A stretch of DNA of 64,000 nucleotides from Ptychodera flava (GCF_041260155.1 NC_091930.1:41749596-41813595), one strand, 5' to 3'. Positions 35,600 to 48,853 are shown, counted from the stretch's first letter. Notes: generated by a model from the letters alone, not told the origin. Made by a program: numbers and translations.

Positions 35600-37306
35600 T
35601 CAAAAAATGCTCATGCGAACTTCTGCTTGACCAGCTGTAGGTCTGGGTTATCATTTCTGAGACATTTCTTCTCCGTATGTCCGTCCAAAGCACAATTAAA
35701 ACAAAAGTTCAAATTCTTGAACATATCAGATCCTGCTGGGTTAGAACTTAATGACTCCTTTGCTGATGTCGATGTTTCTGGTGTTGGGGTGGAGGCTGGT
35801 GTCGATACTTGGAACTGGTTCTGCTCTCTCCTCCTGCGATTTTGCTGACAGACTCATTGCTGACTAGTTGGCGTCGACCAGGTGTTACTCGAGGGTGGCT
35901 GTGTGGGTGGGTGGTTGTCATTTCCCTTCATTATCTGATCTATTACCTGCTGCACTACTTGCTGTATATCCGTCTTATCCAATGATTGCCTTGCCACTGG
36001 TGCCGATGTTGCAGTTGCTTCAAAACTATCACAGATAGCGGTGTAATTTGTACTGGCACTCGGCGTTGGCCCCTCTTGGGCTCTTTTCTTAGCTTTCTCT
36101 TCTTGACGTGCTTCCTCCTTCCTTACCATCTGCAATAACTCGACGTAACCTGGTGGGTGGTTGAGCCTTGGTGTCGAGTTGCAACGATGTCAAATGGCTT
36201 TCATTGTATAGCACTCCATCGATGAACTGTTTCAGGCGAAGGTAATCGGCCTCATACTCTTTGACACTGCCTTGTCGTATTGCTCATTGCAACAGAGTCC
36301 ATAATTTCTGCAAATACTGAGAATGTGACCACTCTGCTTTCTGATAACACGACTGAAATGCCTTCAAAGACTCGGCAAGAATTAGTCTTGTGCCATACGA
36401 ACCCTCAAGGGCATTAAGGTAATCTCGTACTGTCAAATTGGATGTTGGGGTCAATGACCTAATAGTCTTCATAGCAGGTCCGATTAAGCTTTCAGCAATG
36501 CGTTTCCTCTTTTCTGCACCTGATACATTCCACTCTTTGATCATCTGCTCTGTTTGTTAGGCCCAACTTTCATAGTAGTCTTCATTTACTGTTACTGGCA
36601 GCCTACCAGAGAAAACTCTCAGTTTACGATACCACCCAGACTCATTAGTCCTTGGTTGCAGGTTAATGACAAGTTTCTCAATCATATCCATGCAAGCAGC
36701 ATCAGGACCAGCTTAGCATGGCGGTGGTTATCTGCATGGGGGGGGGCTTTCTCTCAGCTGGTAAGGCGTACTATTCCCGGGAGGGGTAGGCAATGGAACA
36801 CAATCTGCTGGTTCTATGTCCTTTACATCATCATAGCCATCCAATCCAGCCAATTGTGCTGGGGTCAACGTTGGAGGAGTCTTGATTGCCTTGATTGTCT
36901 TGATAGGTGCCGGTGCCTCCCTTATCTAGTGGTAAGATGCTCCATTGCTGCTGGCCATATGCAGGGAAACCTCCTCTCTGACTTTGACCGAAATGGGGAA
37001 CCGTAGCATTTTAAAAACCCGAGGCAACAGGAGTAAACATCCCAACACTAGTGTCGGCTCCACTCTTTTCATATGCCAATAATCAGCCCATTCCTTCTTT
37101 GTGGCTGAGTGGCAAATCACACCTATTTCCTCATCATATCTCAATATATCTCTTAAGTCGGCATCTTTATATTCTCTGGTAATTAGCTGCAATAAATCAC
37201 TCACATCATTAATAGTTGCATGGGAATCCCAGAAAACTAATTCATGTCTAAGATCAATACCTTTCTCATCATATTCTTCAACTGCTTTTCTCTCAAGCTC
37301 ATCCAT
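35600..37306 (-). pseudogene. Gypsy gag region with zinc knuckle (fossil)
   Basis: The capsid-like part includes RIAESLIGPAMKTIRSL, DYLNALEGSYGTRLIL and FQSCYQKAEWSHSQYLQKL. Near 35,700 lies one CCHC knuckle (CFNCALDGHTEKKC). The N-terminal part starts near 37,306 (MDELERKAVEEYDEKG). The pattern is Gypsy gag, with some resemblance to PNMA-like capsids by eye. Confidence 0.8.
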
Positions 37307-37445
37307 TTTTCGTCAACGACAAAACAAAACAATGCAATGCAATGCAATACTGATATCAACGAGTTGGTCTTTTGTAATCTATACTCTTAACTGTTAAGAC
37401 ACTACTGCAACATTAACTATGCGATAAATCATTTAATACAATATC

Positions 37446-37463
37446 ATCCCGGACGAGCGCCCA
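37446..37463 (-). other. Primer-binding site, tRNA-Pro-like
   Basis: TGGGCGCTCGTCCGGGAT lies four bases inside the 5' LTR border on the coding strand. It differs at one base from the well-known tRNA-Pro primer site TGGGGGCTCGTCCGGGAT used by murine leukaemia virus. Confidence 0.75.
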
Positions 37464-37467
37464 CTTT

Positions 37468-38702
37468 TGTAACCAGGTAGTTAAACTGTCTTTTTAAAAC
37501 AGCCAGCCGACTAAACACGACCCAAGTTCATATCACACAATCAACAAACCAGGAAGGAATGAGTATCACACAATTTGCGTTGCAGTTAATATTGGGGTTT
37601 ATTTCACTACAGCTAAAATCTCTACTACTAATGATAATAATAATAGAATAATAAAATAACACTGGTCTACAATGATTAAAACTAACAGCAGTATTACTGC
37701 AAAATAATTTCCAGGCGCAAAATCTACAGTTCATCCACCATAATAAAGTTCCAGGTAATTCTAAAAAGGCTGTCGTCTAGGTTCATTCACTTATCTATCG
37801 TCCGTATAGTTGTACAATGGTTGCTCCTTGAGTTGTAGGTCGATGTCCGTACTGTTGCTATGACGATGACAGTCTGTCGAATAGGAAACTAGGTTACACA
37901 CACAGAGTCCTTCCAGAAGATCCTCCCTGGGGATTTGGTATTCCAACCCTGGTAGCAATAATCGAGTTGATGATTGACACGGACACTTCCAGGCACTCCT
38001 TGTTGGCTCTTCATCCCGGCCACACAATAGGAACACACGCAGTTTATCAGAAATTCATTAACTGGATCTCGTCTGTAAACACAGTCATGTCAAAGACCAA
38101 TGGCAATTATGTAAGCGATTCCTTCTGCTTACACAATCTCATTCAGGATGAGACTAAGTCAACATGATGGCAAATATACTCTACAAAAATGCCATTGAAA
38201 CGAAAAACTAAGAATCACAGAAAATCTTCGCTCAAAAATCAGAAACCCAAATTTCAACATCTAAAATAAAACTTCACAACTATTATTAAGTACTAGTAGA
38301 ATCAAACTAACTACAGAAAAGCAACTTAAAACTTTTCACGTTAACAGGGAAACACATGGTCCTTCCACGTTTCAATGTGAGGGGTGTGTCACACACTCTG
38401 AGACTTTTAAAAAATCATTGTTTTCAATACCAAAGCGTTCAAATACACATACCTGTAAACACAGTCATGTAAAAGGCCAACCACGTTGTCTTGGAATTGT
38501 TTCTTGGAAGTAAAACAGATAATAATTCCTAAATGTACATCAACACCAAAGTACTGTCTTCAAGCAGTGACAATCAGTAGAGCATTGCAATGCATTGTGG
38601 GTGAAGATGCTATCAATGAAATTCCCCACATGTGTCACCACATTCAAACAACACGCAGTAGACCTAATCACACGACTTACATTCGTAACCAGGGTAAACA
38701 CA
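37468..38702 (-). repeat. 5' LTR of the Gypsy element
   Basis: About 1.23 kb, collinear with 28,492-29,710 with scattered substitutions and small indels. It ends in a CA-rich, then TA/TAGA-rich, microsatellite on its outer side. Confidence 0.9.
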
Positions 38703-38747
38703 CACACATATATAATATTATATATATATATATATATATAATATATA

Positions 38748-38778
<31 letters not shown>

Positions 38779-38785
38779 GATATAT

Positions 38786-38867
<82 letters not shown>

Positions 38868-38876
38868 TATATACAT
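38703..38876. repeat. (TA)n and (TAGA)n compound microsatellite
   Basis: CACACATA, then irregular (TA)n, then about 95 bp of TAGA tetranucleotides, then TA. It abuts the outer side of the 5' LTR. Confidence 0.98.
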
Positions 38877-39037
38877 ATAACACGCGATGGCAGAGGCAGC
38901 ATTATCATTTTGAAACGGATCTTTACCTCTTGGCGTACCAGCTCTTGATTCTGATCATTTTTCATAGCAAACTTACTTGAAAAAACACTTGAAAGTTTGT
39001 GTTTGAATGTTTGAAATCCGGTAGTGAAATGATCTCT

Positions 39038-39041
<4 letters not shown>

Positions 39042-39103
<62 letters not shown>
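39042..39103. repeat. (GA)n microsatellite
   Basis: About 60 bp of pure GA dinucleotides near the left border of the PARP-like pseudogene. Confidence 0.98.
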
Positions 39104-39106
<3 letters not shown>

Positions 39107-39109
39107 TAC

Positions 39110-41450
39110 ATACGTACCAAGGGAAATACCATCTCTCTAGACTGAAAGATCCATTGCTCGTGGGCGCTCTCTACGCTCTAGACGGGGAAGCGTAGACAAC
39201 GCCCTCGAGCGACGGATCTTTCATTCTACCACCTGTGTTAAAAATACTTACTTTGTTAATGAGATCATTTTCCCTGAAGCTGTTTAGTTCGCTTCTTGGC
39301 TCTTAGCTACCGCTCAACCCTGAAACTGGTTTGAAAATAGTATTAATATATTATTTTATAAGCAAGACCGATAAGCATTTCAGAAACCATAGATACCCCT
39401 TTAGAGTCCGCAAGGCATTCTTTAAGAATACGTGTTGAACAGTGATTTGCTTGAATATAAAGCACGATCGCATGTCATAAATTTTCGATGCTTATCCACA
39501 GTTTCTAAATCTTCACTATAAGAAACAACTTGATGTCTCTTAGGTTACCTTCTTTTCAATCTCTTCTTACAGGAACGCTGGACCCGTTCGCCAAGTCGAT
39601 CTCCATGGACAGCCATTCAATAAAGATGGCCTTGTACTCTTGCTCGATGTGACCAGCAACTTTATCCTTGTACTCTTCAAAGCCATCATCTTTCCAGTAC
39701 AGTCAAGCTACGTTCCTTGCCAGCGCAATTGCTTCAACCAGTCGCCTGTGCTCTTGTTGCACTCGTTTGAGAAACTAGTTTAATGACTTTGTCCTTGAGT
39801 TTTATGACAACTTCTGGCATTCCTGTCAACCTTAGTCGACAAACGAGACCTGCATTGACTATCTCGGCACATACCTACATATGGGAAACAATACAACAAA
39901 TACAATTGCGAACCCTTGTCTCTACAACAAACGAATGACAAGACAGACTCAGTTTGATAAAAACAGCGAATATATGCGACCGAAAAGTTCTACACTGCCT
40001 GAAAGGGATGAAAGAAATTTTTCACGGTCGTTACTTCATTGACGAAGAGAAACATCATCGCCTATAAAATTTCCTTGCAAGCATATTGTGTTATGCTGTT
40101 CAAAAAGCCTTTGTTCAATAAAAACGGGTTAATAAAAAACACATCCAGCGCTTTATTTGTACCTCCTTAACCCTAAAACTTCCTAAAATACAGCGCCAAA
40201 TGAAACACACATTCACTTCATTATTATCAAGCAATACCTGTAGTGATTACGCCAGTGCATTTACTTGCGTGATGTCCCCGTGTTTTAAACCACCAATATC
40301 AGGTTCATCAACAACCTTTGGATAATGGACAAACAAAACGCCTTTGCTTCATCTCCGAGTCAATAAAGAATGTGCCGGTATATGTTTTTCTCTGTACATA
40401 ATGTAAACGAAAAGCATTGGTGAACTTGACGACTGTCACATCCTACTCAAAGGTTACAATAAGGAGATTCTTGTTACCTCTTCGATGACTTGCGTTTCGA
40501 TATAATTGTGTAGTTTTTTTAAAAGCAGAATTTAACCCATTTTGAGTGCAAACATAAATGCAAACCGATTCATGGAAAAAGACTTCTCTCCCTTTTAAGA
40601 AGCATCTATATCTCTTTGGTGAAGTTGAGGAACCACGTGTCTCTCTTTGCGTTTCTAACATTCCCTAGATTTTAAAAACACGCCAGAAATTAGTCATTCC
40701 ATTTGGAAAGTATCACAAAAATAAATTCCCTATGGGCATTTTTTCACCAGTGTCATTATTGAAATAATGTACAGGGTATTCTGTGATAAACGAAGGCTGT
40801 TCTGGTATACAATGGATATCATATAACGTTCAATTGGTAACTTGATAGGCAAATATGACTATTAGCTATTTTGGTGTGTTAGTATAGAGGCACTTACAAG
40901 CGGATTTGTATTCTTAATTTTGGTTTCAGTGTATGTGTGTAAGTTTGAAGTTTTTACGCAGTAAAATAAGATCGTTAAGACGGGTATACCTCTGCACTTG
41001 ACTGGTATATAACTGTGACGGCTAATTAATGTCAGTGGGATACTGATGCAGAATTATGGATTCATAAAAGGTGATTGATAAGCAGCCTAGTTGATTCAGT
41101 GCACTTACGACGGAAATTTGTGAATAAGCTTCTGTGAAACACATAACAGACTCACTCAACTTTCTCTTCAGTTTTTCTTCAGTAATCGATCACAATAATC
41201 TTCCATCGCCTTCTTGAATACACCCATCATCTCTGGCTTGTAGATAACGATCCGAACACTGTTGACTGTTTCCAGTTGAAGTGACGCTTTGATACCTCCA
41301 AATATTTTGGCAATTCTCTTTGGATCTTTATTAATGTAACCTATGTTGTAGTTCAAAATATTTTAACAACCTGATATATGCTGTTACTCACTCATTCAAC
41401 TTATAATATCTATGGTAGCAAAAGTGACTTATAGGGTAGAAATGATCATA
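39110..41450 (-). pseudogene. PARP14-like pseudogene (macro, KH-like and WWE remnants)
   Basis: This is a decayed third copy of the exons seen intact or nearly so at 48-52 kb and 59-61 kb. In coding order: macro C-terminal exon near 41,345-41,165 (IAKIFGGIKAS, NSVRIVIYKPEMMGVFKKAM), KH-like exon near 40,665-40,475, the small exon near 40,318-40,240, WWE exon near 39,880-39,560, and a piece of the following exon near 39,290-39,120. The WWE exon is broken by in-frame stops (the usual WLYW becomes stop-YW). The PARP catalytic exons are absent, and so are macro exons 1-3. A hairpin MITE at 39,134-39,230 interrupts the leftmost exon. It is a host gene relic, not expected to make an enzyme. Confidence 0.85.
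39134..39230. mobile_element. Hairpin MITE, about 95 bp
   Basis: GAAAGATCC, GGGCG and CTACGCT arms on the left return inverted on the right (AGCGTAGA, CGCCC, GGATCTTTC; outermost about 39,143-39,222). It is GC-rich against its surroundings and lies inside an exon relic of the pseudogene, where the paralogues at 48,519 and 59,430 run on without it. Confidence 0.7.
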
Positions 41451-42123
41451 ACCCAAATCTTAATCTCGACCACGTAATCTCTCTCAGAAAACAAGAGAAA
41501 GAAGAGTGAATACTGAAATTTTTCTTCTTACTGCAACCGTAGTTACTTAGATGGAAAAATTTCGAGATTGTGAAGAACAGGACCGGGGCCATGACGTGTA
41601 TATGATATCATAACATGCCACATGCTCATTCTGTATTCCGATTTGCAAGAATACGTCAAGTGATGGGAAAATAGATACATCTAGTCCCAACAGAATCGGA
41701 AAAAAGTGACGTTAGACGGTATTTTTGAAAGACTGTTTCCCTAGGGAAAGGTTGGAAAAGTGTCCGTTCACGTGGTGTCCGTTCACGTAGTGTCTTCTGC
41801 AGCTTTGAAACAAGGGTTGGCGATGGGCGCCCGAGATGAGCGACGAGGCTTTCTTTAAATCAGCAAGATTGCCCGTTCCAGCGGTTAAGGAAGTTGAAGA
41901 GCTCATGGACGAAAATATTCAAGTCAATCAAGGATGTTGCTAGGTATACTTAGAATATTTTGGTAAGAATTTAGTACTCCTGATACCCCTGTGGAGAAAT
42001 CGCCAGCTTGTAAACTTGTCACAATGGATTGTCGCGGGTGGTGTATAATATCAAAAAACCATAACACAATACAACATTAGCGCGTGGCGTACCATAAAAT
42101 ACCTATAATATGGTCTTTGTGCG

Positions 42124-42269
42124 GGCTATAGCACCCGTTCATTACCCCCTTGGCCGTATGTTTAACAGGAAACACATCGCTTTACCCCTCGGCCTACGGC
42201 CGCGGGGAATAGCGATGTGTTTCTGGTAACGCACGACACCTCGCAGTAACAAATGGGCACTATATAGCC
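42124..42269. mobile_element. Double-stem hairpin MITE, about 145 bp
   Basis: The outer arms are GGCTATAGCACCCGTT and AAATGGGCACTATATAGCC. The inner arms are GGAAACACATCGCT (42,168) and AGCGATGTGTTTC (42,211), closing on CGGCC-TACGGCCG. It is GC- and CpG-rich against AT-rich surroundings. No coding potential. Typical of a small palindromic transposon. Confidence 0.7.
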
Positions 42270-42636
42270 ATTCTCAACACTTGAAAGTTTCAGGACTTTA
42301 TTGTCTAATTGACTCTCAACACGAGTATTAGTAGTCCTTCAAGAGTGGGCAATGTACAAAAATGGTATGCACTAAAGCGTAGTTTTTACGAAATTCATAC
42401 ACGCATTGTCACACTCCGTTAGATGTTCCTGCAAACGCTGCGCAGAGGCAGGGAATGAGGCAAGACAAACAGCGTTCTATATTAACATTATCATTAAAAT
42501 ATCGTAGAACATCAGCGCAATGATTTCAGTGTTGAAACATTTCCACGAAGGCTCGATTGAAATAGAATATGAATGAAAGGACGTATGAAGTGAAGAACGA
42601 TATCAAATGAAGCACGAATTTCTAAACAATGTTTTA

Positions 42637-43313
42637 GGTATCAAAACAAGAAATCGACCTCTTTAATCTAACAATTCCCTGGTGGTTAATAAGCTCAGAA
42701 TCTCCGTAAATTATATGTTTTCGGAAAGCCTAGATAAAGGGGAAATTTTGGTATCCAAAGTGTTACAATTGTTTACATAACTATCACGTGACAGGTAATT
42801 TGCGTAACCTTTCAAAAGTCGGTTTTCCCGATGTTTTGTCTTAATACTTAAAAATATCTGACTCAAACTTTCTGGAATGCAATCTGTCACAACGCTCTTC
42901 CAAAGCATGTCTCAGATTTTTTATATCTTGCTTAGTTTTTATTTGAACACAATTTTGAAGAAATCAACTAGGATTAAATTCACCGCTCTGGAAGTTTTTT
43001 CGAGCGTAAGAAGCGTAAGAAGGTTTAAAAAAATTCTGAGAACACTTTGAAAGATCCTTAAGACAGCTTGCACTCACACAAATTTCGGCCACATATCTCA
43101 AAGCATTGAAACAAAACATAGGTAAACCCGATTTTTGAAAGGTTATGCAAATTACCTGTCACATGATAGTTATGTAAATAATGGTGACACTATGGTAACC
43201 AAAATGTTCCCTATATCTAGGCTTTCTGGAAATATATAAGTTACGGGGGTTCCGAGCTTATTAACCACTAGAGAATTGTTAGCTTAAAAAGGTCAATTTC
43301 TTGTCTTGGAACC
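42637..43313. mobile_element. Palindromic TTAA MITE, copy 1
   Basis: About 677 bp. The right end reads CTTGTCTTGGAACC then TTAA; the left end GGTATCAAAACAAGAAAT is its diverged inverse, preceded by TTTTA. It is nearly a full-length inverted repeat: the left half (GTTTACATAACTATCACGTG, AGGTAATTTGC) returns inverted on the right. It matches copy 2 at 49,770-50,451 along its length. No transposase. Confidence 0.85.
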
Positions 43314-43429
43314 TTAAATGAATGGATGAATAAATAAACGGACGAATGAAATAACTGATGGATCGATGTATAGGTAATTAAATGACTGAATGAAAGAGCA
43401 AATGGCCAAAATAAACAGTCCCACTGAAA

Positions 43430-46400
43430 GGAAATTATACAAATCCTATGGCCAAAGGTTGTCTATTGTTTATACACCTTTTGGGAATTTGCTGCCACCA
43501 GAGATTCACTCTGCAAAACATGTTGAATGTTTTAAAATTGTTTTGGAGACTTATCTTTATATTGAGTTTAATTAAGGTTGATATTTACTCATTTCTCTCA
43601 TAATGCGCAATGTTTACTTCCTCTCTACATTTCTATCATTTTTGCTCAGATCATTGTTTATAAACAATCTTCTGATATATGATGATGTCTTCGATTTATC
43701 TTTTCTTTCATGTTTCATTCTTATCATTTCAAAATTGATATAATGCGGCTGGCCTATTTTACTAAATGTATTAGTTAACCGGTGTTTACTGGCCGTGCTT
43801 TCGTTTTTTCCGGTCCGTTATCGCCACGAGCTCAAACACTAATATCATAATTACATTTTCCTTCATCAATTGATTTTATCACTTTATTATAGTAAAAACG
43901 AACTGTGTTTTTGGTTTGTCCGATCCAAAGTAAACTAAGAAGTATTACCGAGTCAAAACGAAATATGATTCGTTAATTTGAGAAAGATGTATATTTCCAA
44001 TCCATGCCAAAATTACTACTTTCGTTTTTACTATACTGAATTAAATTTTACAACTCAACATTTCTCTTAAAGTTGCGTATTACCATTCTTTATTCAAATT
44101 ACAACTCGACTTTAGGTGTTTCTGTTTACATTCTATTTTGCATTCCACTTCCTGACCGGCTACTTCACCATTTCACAGTTTCACGACCTGGACTCTCCAT
44201 TTTATTTTTGTAATTTTCATTTTATAATTCAATATACGAAAGTCCCATTTCGCTTTTCATAATAGCATGTTACATTAATTGCCAAGAAGTTGAATCTGAT
44301 GACAACATATTCGCTTAAGAAGAAGTCATTTAAAATTGTAATCCTTCATGTTAGAGCGACCTCTATCGGTGTATGTTGGAATTTTCAGAACTTCCGACTA
44401 AAACCCAGAGTCAGACGTATACCAGATTCAGTAGTACTTAGCATGACAAAGTATACAAATCTGACAATAGATTTTAATGTTCGTGATATTTTGCCTTTCC
44501 TTTACCCTTTGTGACAAATCAACAGTAAGAATATACCATTAAAGATCTTAAACAAAACGTAGAGTACATTTTCGTTTACATTTTCACATTTTGTTCACCT
44601 GAATACTTTGCCGTCAAAGTTAACATGTCATTTACACATATTCTGCAAACCAAAGGTATATGTTTGCATATTTTATATTGCTAGATCTTGAATAACGATG
44701 CTGAATGAATCATTATTCAACATAAATCTCTGAAAACAATTATTCCTTACAGACAATCTATTTGTAAATATTTCCCCTACTTCTTTGTATGATTATCAGT
44801 TTTATTCTTTGCTTATGAGAAAACATAAAGTTTTCTGAAAAGTCTGTACAAACTTATTATCTCTTGTAAAGTTCAGTTCCTTCTTGATAGACCTGGATAT
44901 TACATTTCCTTTTTTGCAGTATTAAAAAATTTAGGAGCATTGAAAGTTGAAATCAACCAAATAAGACTGTTATTCTTGACATACGTTATGATTAACGAAT
45001 CAAATATTCAAAATAGATCGAACTGACGTTATCTAAGTGAAAACTGTTCTTAGTGCATGCAGTTTTCTATAGTTATTTTGAACCAATTAATGGCCAGACA
45101 AAACACTGATTAGTCCACGGAAAGTTATTTGAATGTGATCTAAGTTGCTATAGTTGCCTTAAAGAGGAAGTTAATCTCGTCACTTTTTAGCAGCGAGGGC
45201 ACTTGTCCACGGTAAGGTTTGTAATCTGAAATGAATTCTACATAATTATCGAGGTCAAGTGCAGCTTAAGAATCTTTTTTACATGTTATCATTCGTCACC
45301 ATAGGTGGTTAGGTCAAAAGGGACTGATTGACAGTGTAGTGCGAAGCCTTAGTGACTTCAAATTTATCAACATCCACGTATATTACTTATGCCACGAATT
45401 AATATTTTCCAAAATTATCAGTGTACTGCAGTGCACACGGTGCAAAACAAATGCATTTGCTCGTGATCGCTATAGCAATAAAAGTAATCATTTGGTGCAT
45501 TTTTGATTGCAAAGCAGATCTGTTCGCAGTCTTTTCGAACACACCTGTCAAAATACTTATTTTATTAGCATGGATTATTGCGTGGATAGCGCATATACAG
45601 ATGAACACAGTTAACAATCCATTGCTTGCGTTCAGCAAGCCTGTATTCATACGGATTCGTGTGAATTCAGGTGTATTACTCAGCGATACAGGAAACTTAT
45701 TTGAGTGAATTTATCTGTATTATTGCATTTTGATGCAATGAAGTTCGTTCTAACGGAGTACTTACCGAAGTCAAAATTAACCTATTAAGAGAAACTTTTG
45801 TTGCGGTAATAGTAAGTAAAAACAGACAACTCGACCGTCAATGCATCAGTAGCTTTCTGATTCTTTATTTAATCATTAATTGCATACAGCATATGTGCAA
45901 CATTGAAACACAGTTAAATTTTCCTGATACTGTCGTACCAGAAATGAATAATATAATACCAAATGACAAGCTATAGGTTTAAAATGTTTGTTATATTGAT
46001 TGTTCTAACTTCAAGTGAAGTTTCATAACACTTATATATGTCCTCAACAAATTATCAATGTAGGATATACAATCATGTTGATAAGGAATACTTTTGAAAA
46101 ATGACATTTTCTTCTTAAGTTATTTCGAGTCTGGAAATAAGTTGAGTTGACTTATTTACTGTGATTTACAAAGGCGTGGAAAATTCCTTTAATATATTTG
46201 AATCATCCTGTGATTTTAGATGGTTTTCTTTTGCAGCAATACGCTAGAGTCCATTTTAAAGCACACGGGAAAGATATGATTATAACCGAGTCAACAAAAA
46301 ACAACAATAAGTAACATAAATTTGATGCGTAAGACTGTTGCGAATATAATGTAATAAGCGCATATAATCCGAAAAGTACGATAAGAGCACTGCTATTTGT

Positions 46401-46690
46401 GTTGATGGTCCAATGTCATCGTGTATTACTTTTTGTCTATCGTTTCATAATTAGATTTTTGCCATGTATTTCTTGTTGTTTTTATTTTAATTAGCGGGTG
46501 ATATTATTAAATACATAAATATTTTGCACGAAATATATAAGTGCGAAATAATTATTTGTTTTCCAATTTGTTAATAATCATAAAACATCGATTATCTTTA
46601 CCTGCAACACAAAAGAGGATTTTTATAAGAGAAATTTGAAAATAATCAAACAGTTGCTAGAGGCTCTCGTTTATAATAAGCGTCTACATG
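43430..46690. other. 3' flank of PARP14-like copy A, no gene recognised
   Basis: AT-rich, and collinear with 54,320-57,690. It contains the dispersed repeat also seen at 5.0 kb (here about 45,560-45,740) and the part resembling 27.0-27.4 kb (about 45,300-46,290). No exon found. Confidence 0.6.
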
Positions 46691-46700
46691 ACTAAATGAA

Positions 46701-48524
46701 TTATTTAAATGTAATAAGATATTCCGGATAGGCCATAGCATCGTAGAAAATGACAAATATTGTCGGGTTTGCAGTGTTATCCACGACGCTGTCGTAACAA
46801 TCAGTAGAATTGTTATCTTTCTTTGATGGAGGAACAAGCATATCGCGTCTCCCCTGGGTGTAGTCGCCCGTCAGGACTTTGCAGACATAGATGTGCTTGT
46901 GACCATTGGTGTTGCGTGGTGAGAACCTATCCGCAGATGAGTATTTAGCGTTGAGGGCGAAGTAACATCCTCGTCCGTACGCAGCGGCTGGAATCAAAGT
47001 ACAGTGAACATGAATGAATTACAAAGGCACACATTACAAATACACACAGTGTCTGTAAATATGCCTCTCGAAGGTCACTGATGCTAACCCTCACAATATT
47101 CTCGACGCCTTCGGTCGAAAGCGATTTTTCATCAGGCACTGTGTAAGTCCAGAGCGTTGGAATAGCGAAGGATTTTCCTTGCATTGGCTCAGATTTAATA
47201 ATCTTGAGTAACACAGTGCATTCTCTCCCCATGCCATATAGAAGCACACAGCCTAGCTTCTTACCAAGCAGAATAGAGAAATTCAAGGTAACCAGCAACT
47301 ACCCGTAAATTCCCCTTAACTTTCAAGTTTTACGATTCGAAACCAGAGAAAGACACTGATCAATTCGTTACTCTTCATCTTTAATAAAACTACTTTATCT
47401 AAATGTTCAATTTTCCACGGCAGCTAGTTACAATGAGATAGCAGACAGTGCATTATCAATTTGAAACTACTCTATACTCATTTACTAGTGTGTCAACATT
47501 TACTACTGATCATTTGGAATTGCCCATTTACATGTAAAAAATAATGCTGCAAAGATATGTTTCATCCACTGAACAAAGTAGGAATGAAGGTTAGTATTGA
47601 GTAATCTTTCCAGTAGTCATATACATTGAATGTATAATGAAACCTACCATGTTTTCCTGCGAAGTTCCTGTTAAAACCCTGGGCGTTTATTTTGGCGCAG
47701 GTTTCAAATGATGTACCATGGTAGAGTTTTCGCTCTATTTGGATCCCAGGTGTACTTCTATATTGCATGGTTTGCTTCTTGAGCACCACTTGTCGATATA
47801 ATTGCCTGTTCTGTATTCTTTTTATCTTAAAACAGAATAATTCAAATAAGTTTTAAAATGAGGCTCCAATCATCTGATTTCATTGAACCTTATAACTCAG
47901 CGACAACATTAAAGAGTAGTGGGTTACTAATGTACAACATACCACACTATACATACATACATGCATGCATGCATGCATGCATACATGCATACATACATAC
48001 ATACATACATACATACATACATACATACATACATACATACATACATACATACATACATACATACATACATACATACATACATACATACGTACGTACGTAC
48101 GTACGTACGTACGTACGTACGTACGTACATACATACATACATACATACATACATACATACATACATACATACATACATACATACATACATACATACATAC
48201 ATACATACATACATACATACATACATACATACATACATACATACATACATACATACATACATACATACATACATACATACATACATACATACATGCATGC
48301 ATGCATGCATATAGACAGAAATATTCTTCCTTTTCTTTATTTGTGTTTGTGTTCTTTCGTGTTGTCCTTAAATACCTCTACAATTTCTGTCTCTGCTGGT
48401 AACATCGATATCTTGAATTCATCTGCAATGTTGATGTATTCTTCACTCGACCTGATTAGGGGCACTTGCTTAACTTCCTCAGAATCATGCATTGGAGCCC
48501 AATGCTTGGGAAGAGAAATACCAT
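46701..48524 (-). CDS. Copy A PARP catalytic exons
   Basis: Exon 48,524-48,376 has DGISLPKHWAPMHDSEEVKQ and leads to 47,825-47,648 (IKRIQNRQLYRQ, KLYHGTSFETCAKINAQGFN) and 46,987-46,701 (AAYGRGCYFALNAKYSSAD, ending AMAYPEYLITFK stop). The His of LYHGT, the Tyr of YFALNAKYS and Ile in NPTIFVIFYD occupy the H-Y-x triad as H-Y-I. That is the pattern of mono-ADP-ribosyltransferases (PARP10/14 class), not H-Y-E polymerases. Phases are 1, 0, 1 and all match. The frame is intact. Whether it is transcribed from a remaining promoter is unknown. Confidence 0.85.
47951..48310. repeat. (CATA)n array with a (CGTA)n core
   Basis: About 360 bp of CATA tetranucleotides, edged by GCAT on both sides, with an ACGT/CGTA palindromic core near 48,087-48,127. 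It sits in the intron between the DGIS exon and the first catalytic exon. The same intron of copy B has an array too, but with a CA core. Confidence 0.98.
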
Positions 48525-48853
48525 CTGTGGTGACAAACGGTTTCTTTGTTAATGACATTTATTTTCCCTGAAGTTGTTTTCTTCTTAACTCTAAGCAACC
48601 GATCAAACACTAAACCGATTTCCAAATATAATAAGTATATGACGTTGTCAGCTACACAGATAAGCATTGCAGAAACCATAGATGCTCTCTGAGAGTCCGC
48701 ATGGCATTCTTAAAAATACGAGCCAAATACAATTTGGTTGATGATCAGGACAATTATATATTTTCGGTGCTTATTGACAATGTTGCTACATCTGCACTAT
48801 AAGACGAATCATGTTTTTTTTTATTTTGAACCAGATTGAAGTCCTTAGCTTAC

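Larger units (their letters stand above)
28492..38702 (-). mobile_element. Ty3/Gypsy LTR retrotransposon (broken)
   Basis: A fossil copy about 10.2 kb long, transcribed right to left. LTRs lie at 37,468-38,702 (5') and 28,492-29,710 (3'), beginning TGTGT and ending TTACA on the coding strand, with an inner TGTAACC/GGTTACA inverted repeat. Next to the 5' LTR is a primer-binding site, and next to the 3' LTR a purine run (GAGGGGAA). The order is gag, zinc knuckle, protease, RT, RNase H, integrase, which places it in Ty3/Gypsy. The coding region carries several breaks and one large inserted DNA element. The two LTRs differ visibly at a number of sites, so this is not a fresh insertion. Confidence 0.92.

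Noticed and set aside
38540-38965. Open frame rich in Tyr-Leu-Ser-Ile
   Set aside because: Produced by the (TAGA)n/(TA)n microsatellite next to the LTR.
47880-48402. Long open frames of repeating Tyr-Ile-His-Thr or Tyr-Val-Cys-Met
   Set aside because: They are translations of the CATA tetranucleotide array; any frame through it is open. The same applies to 58,893-59,313.
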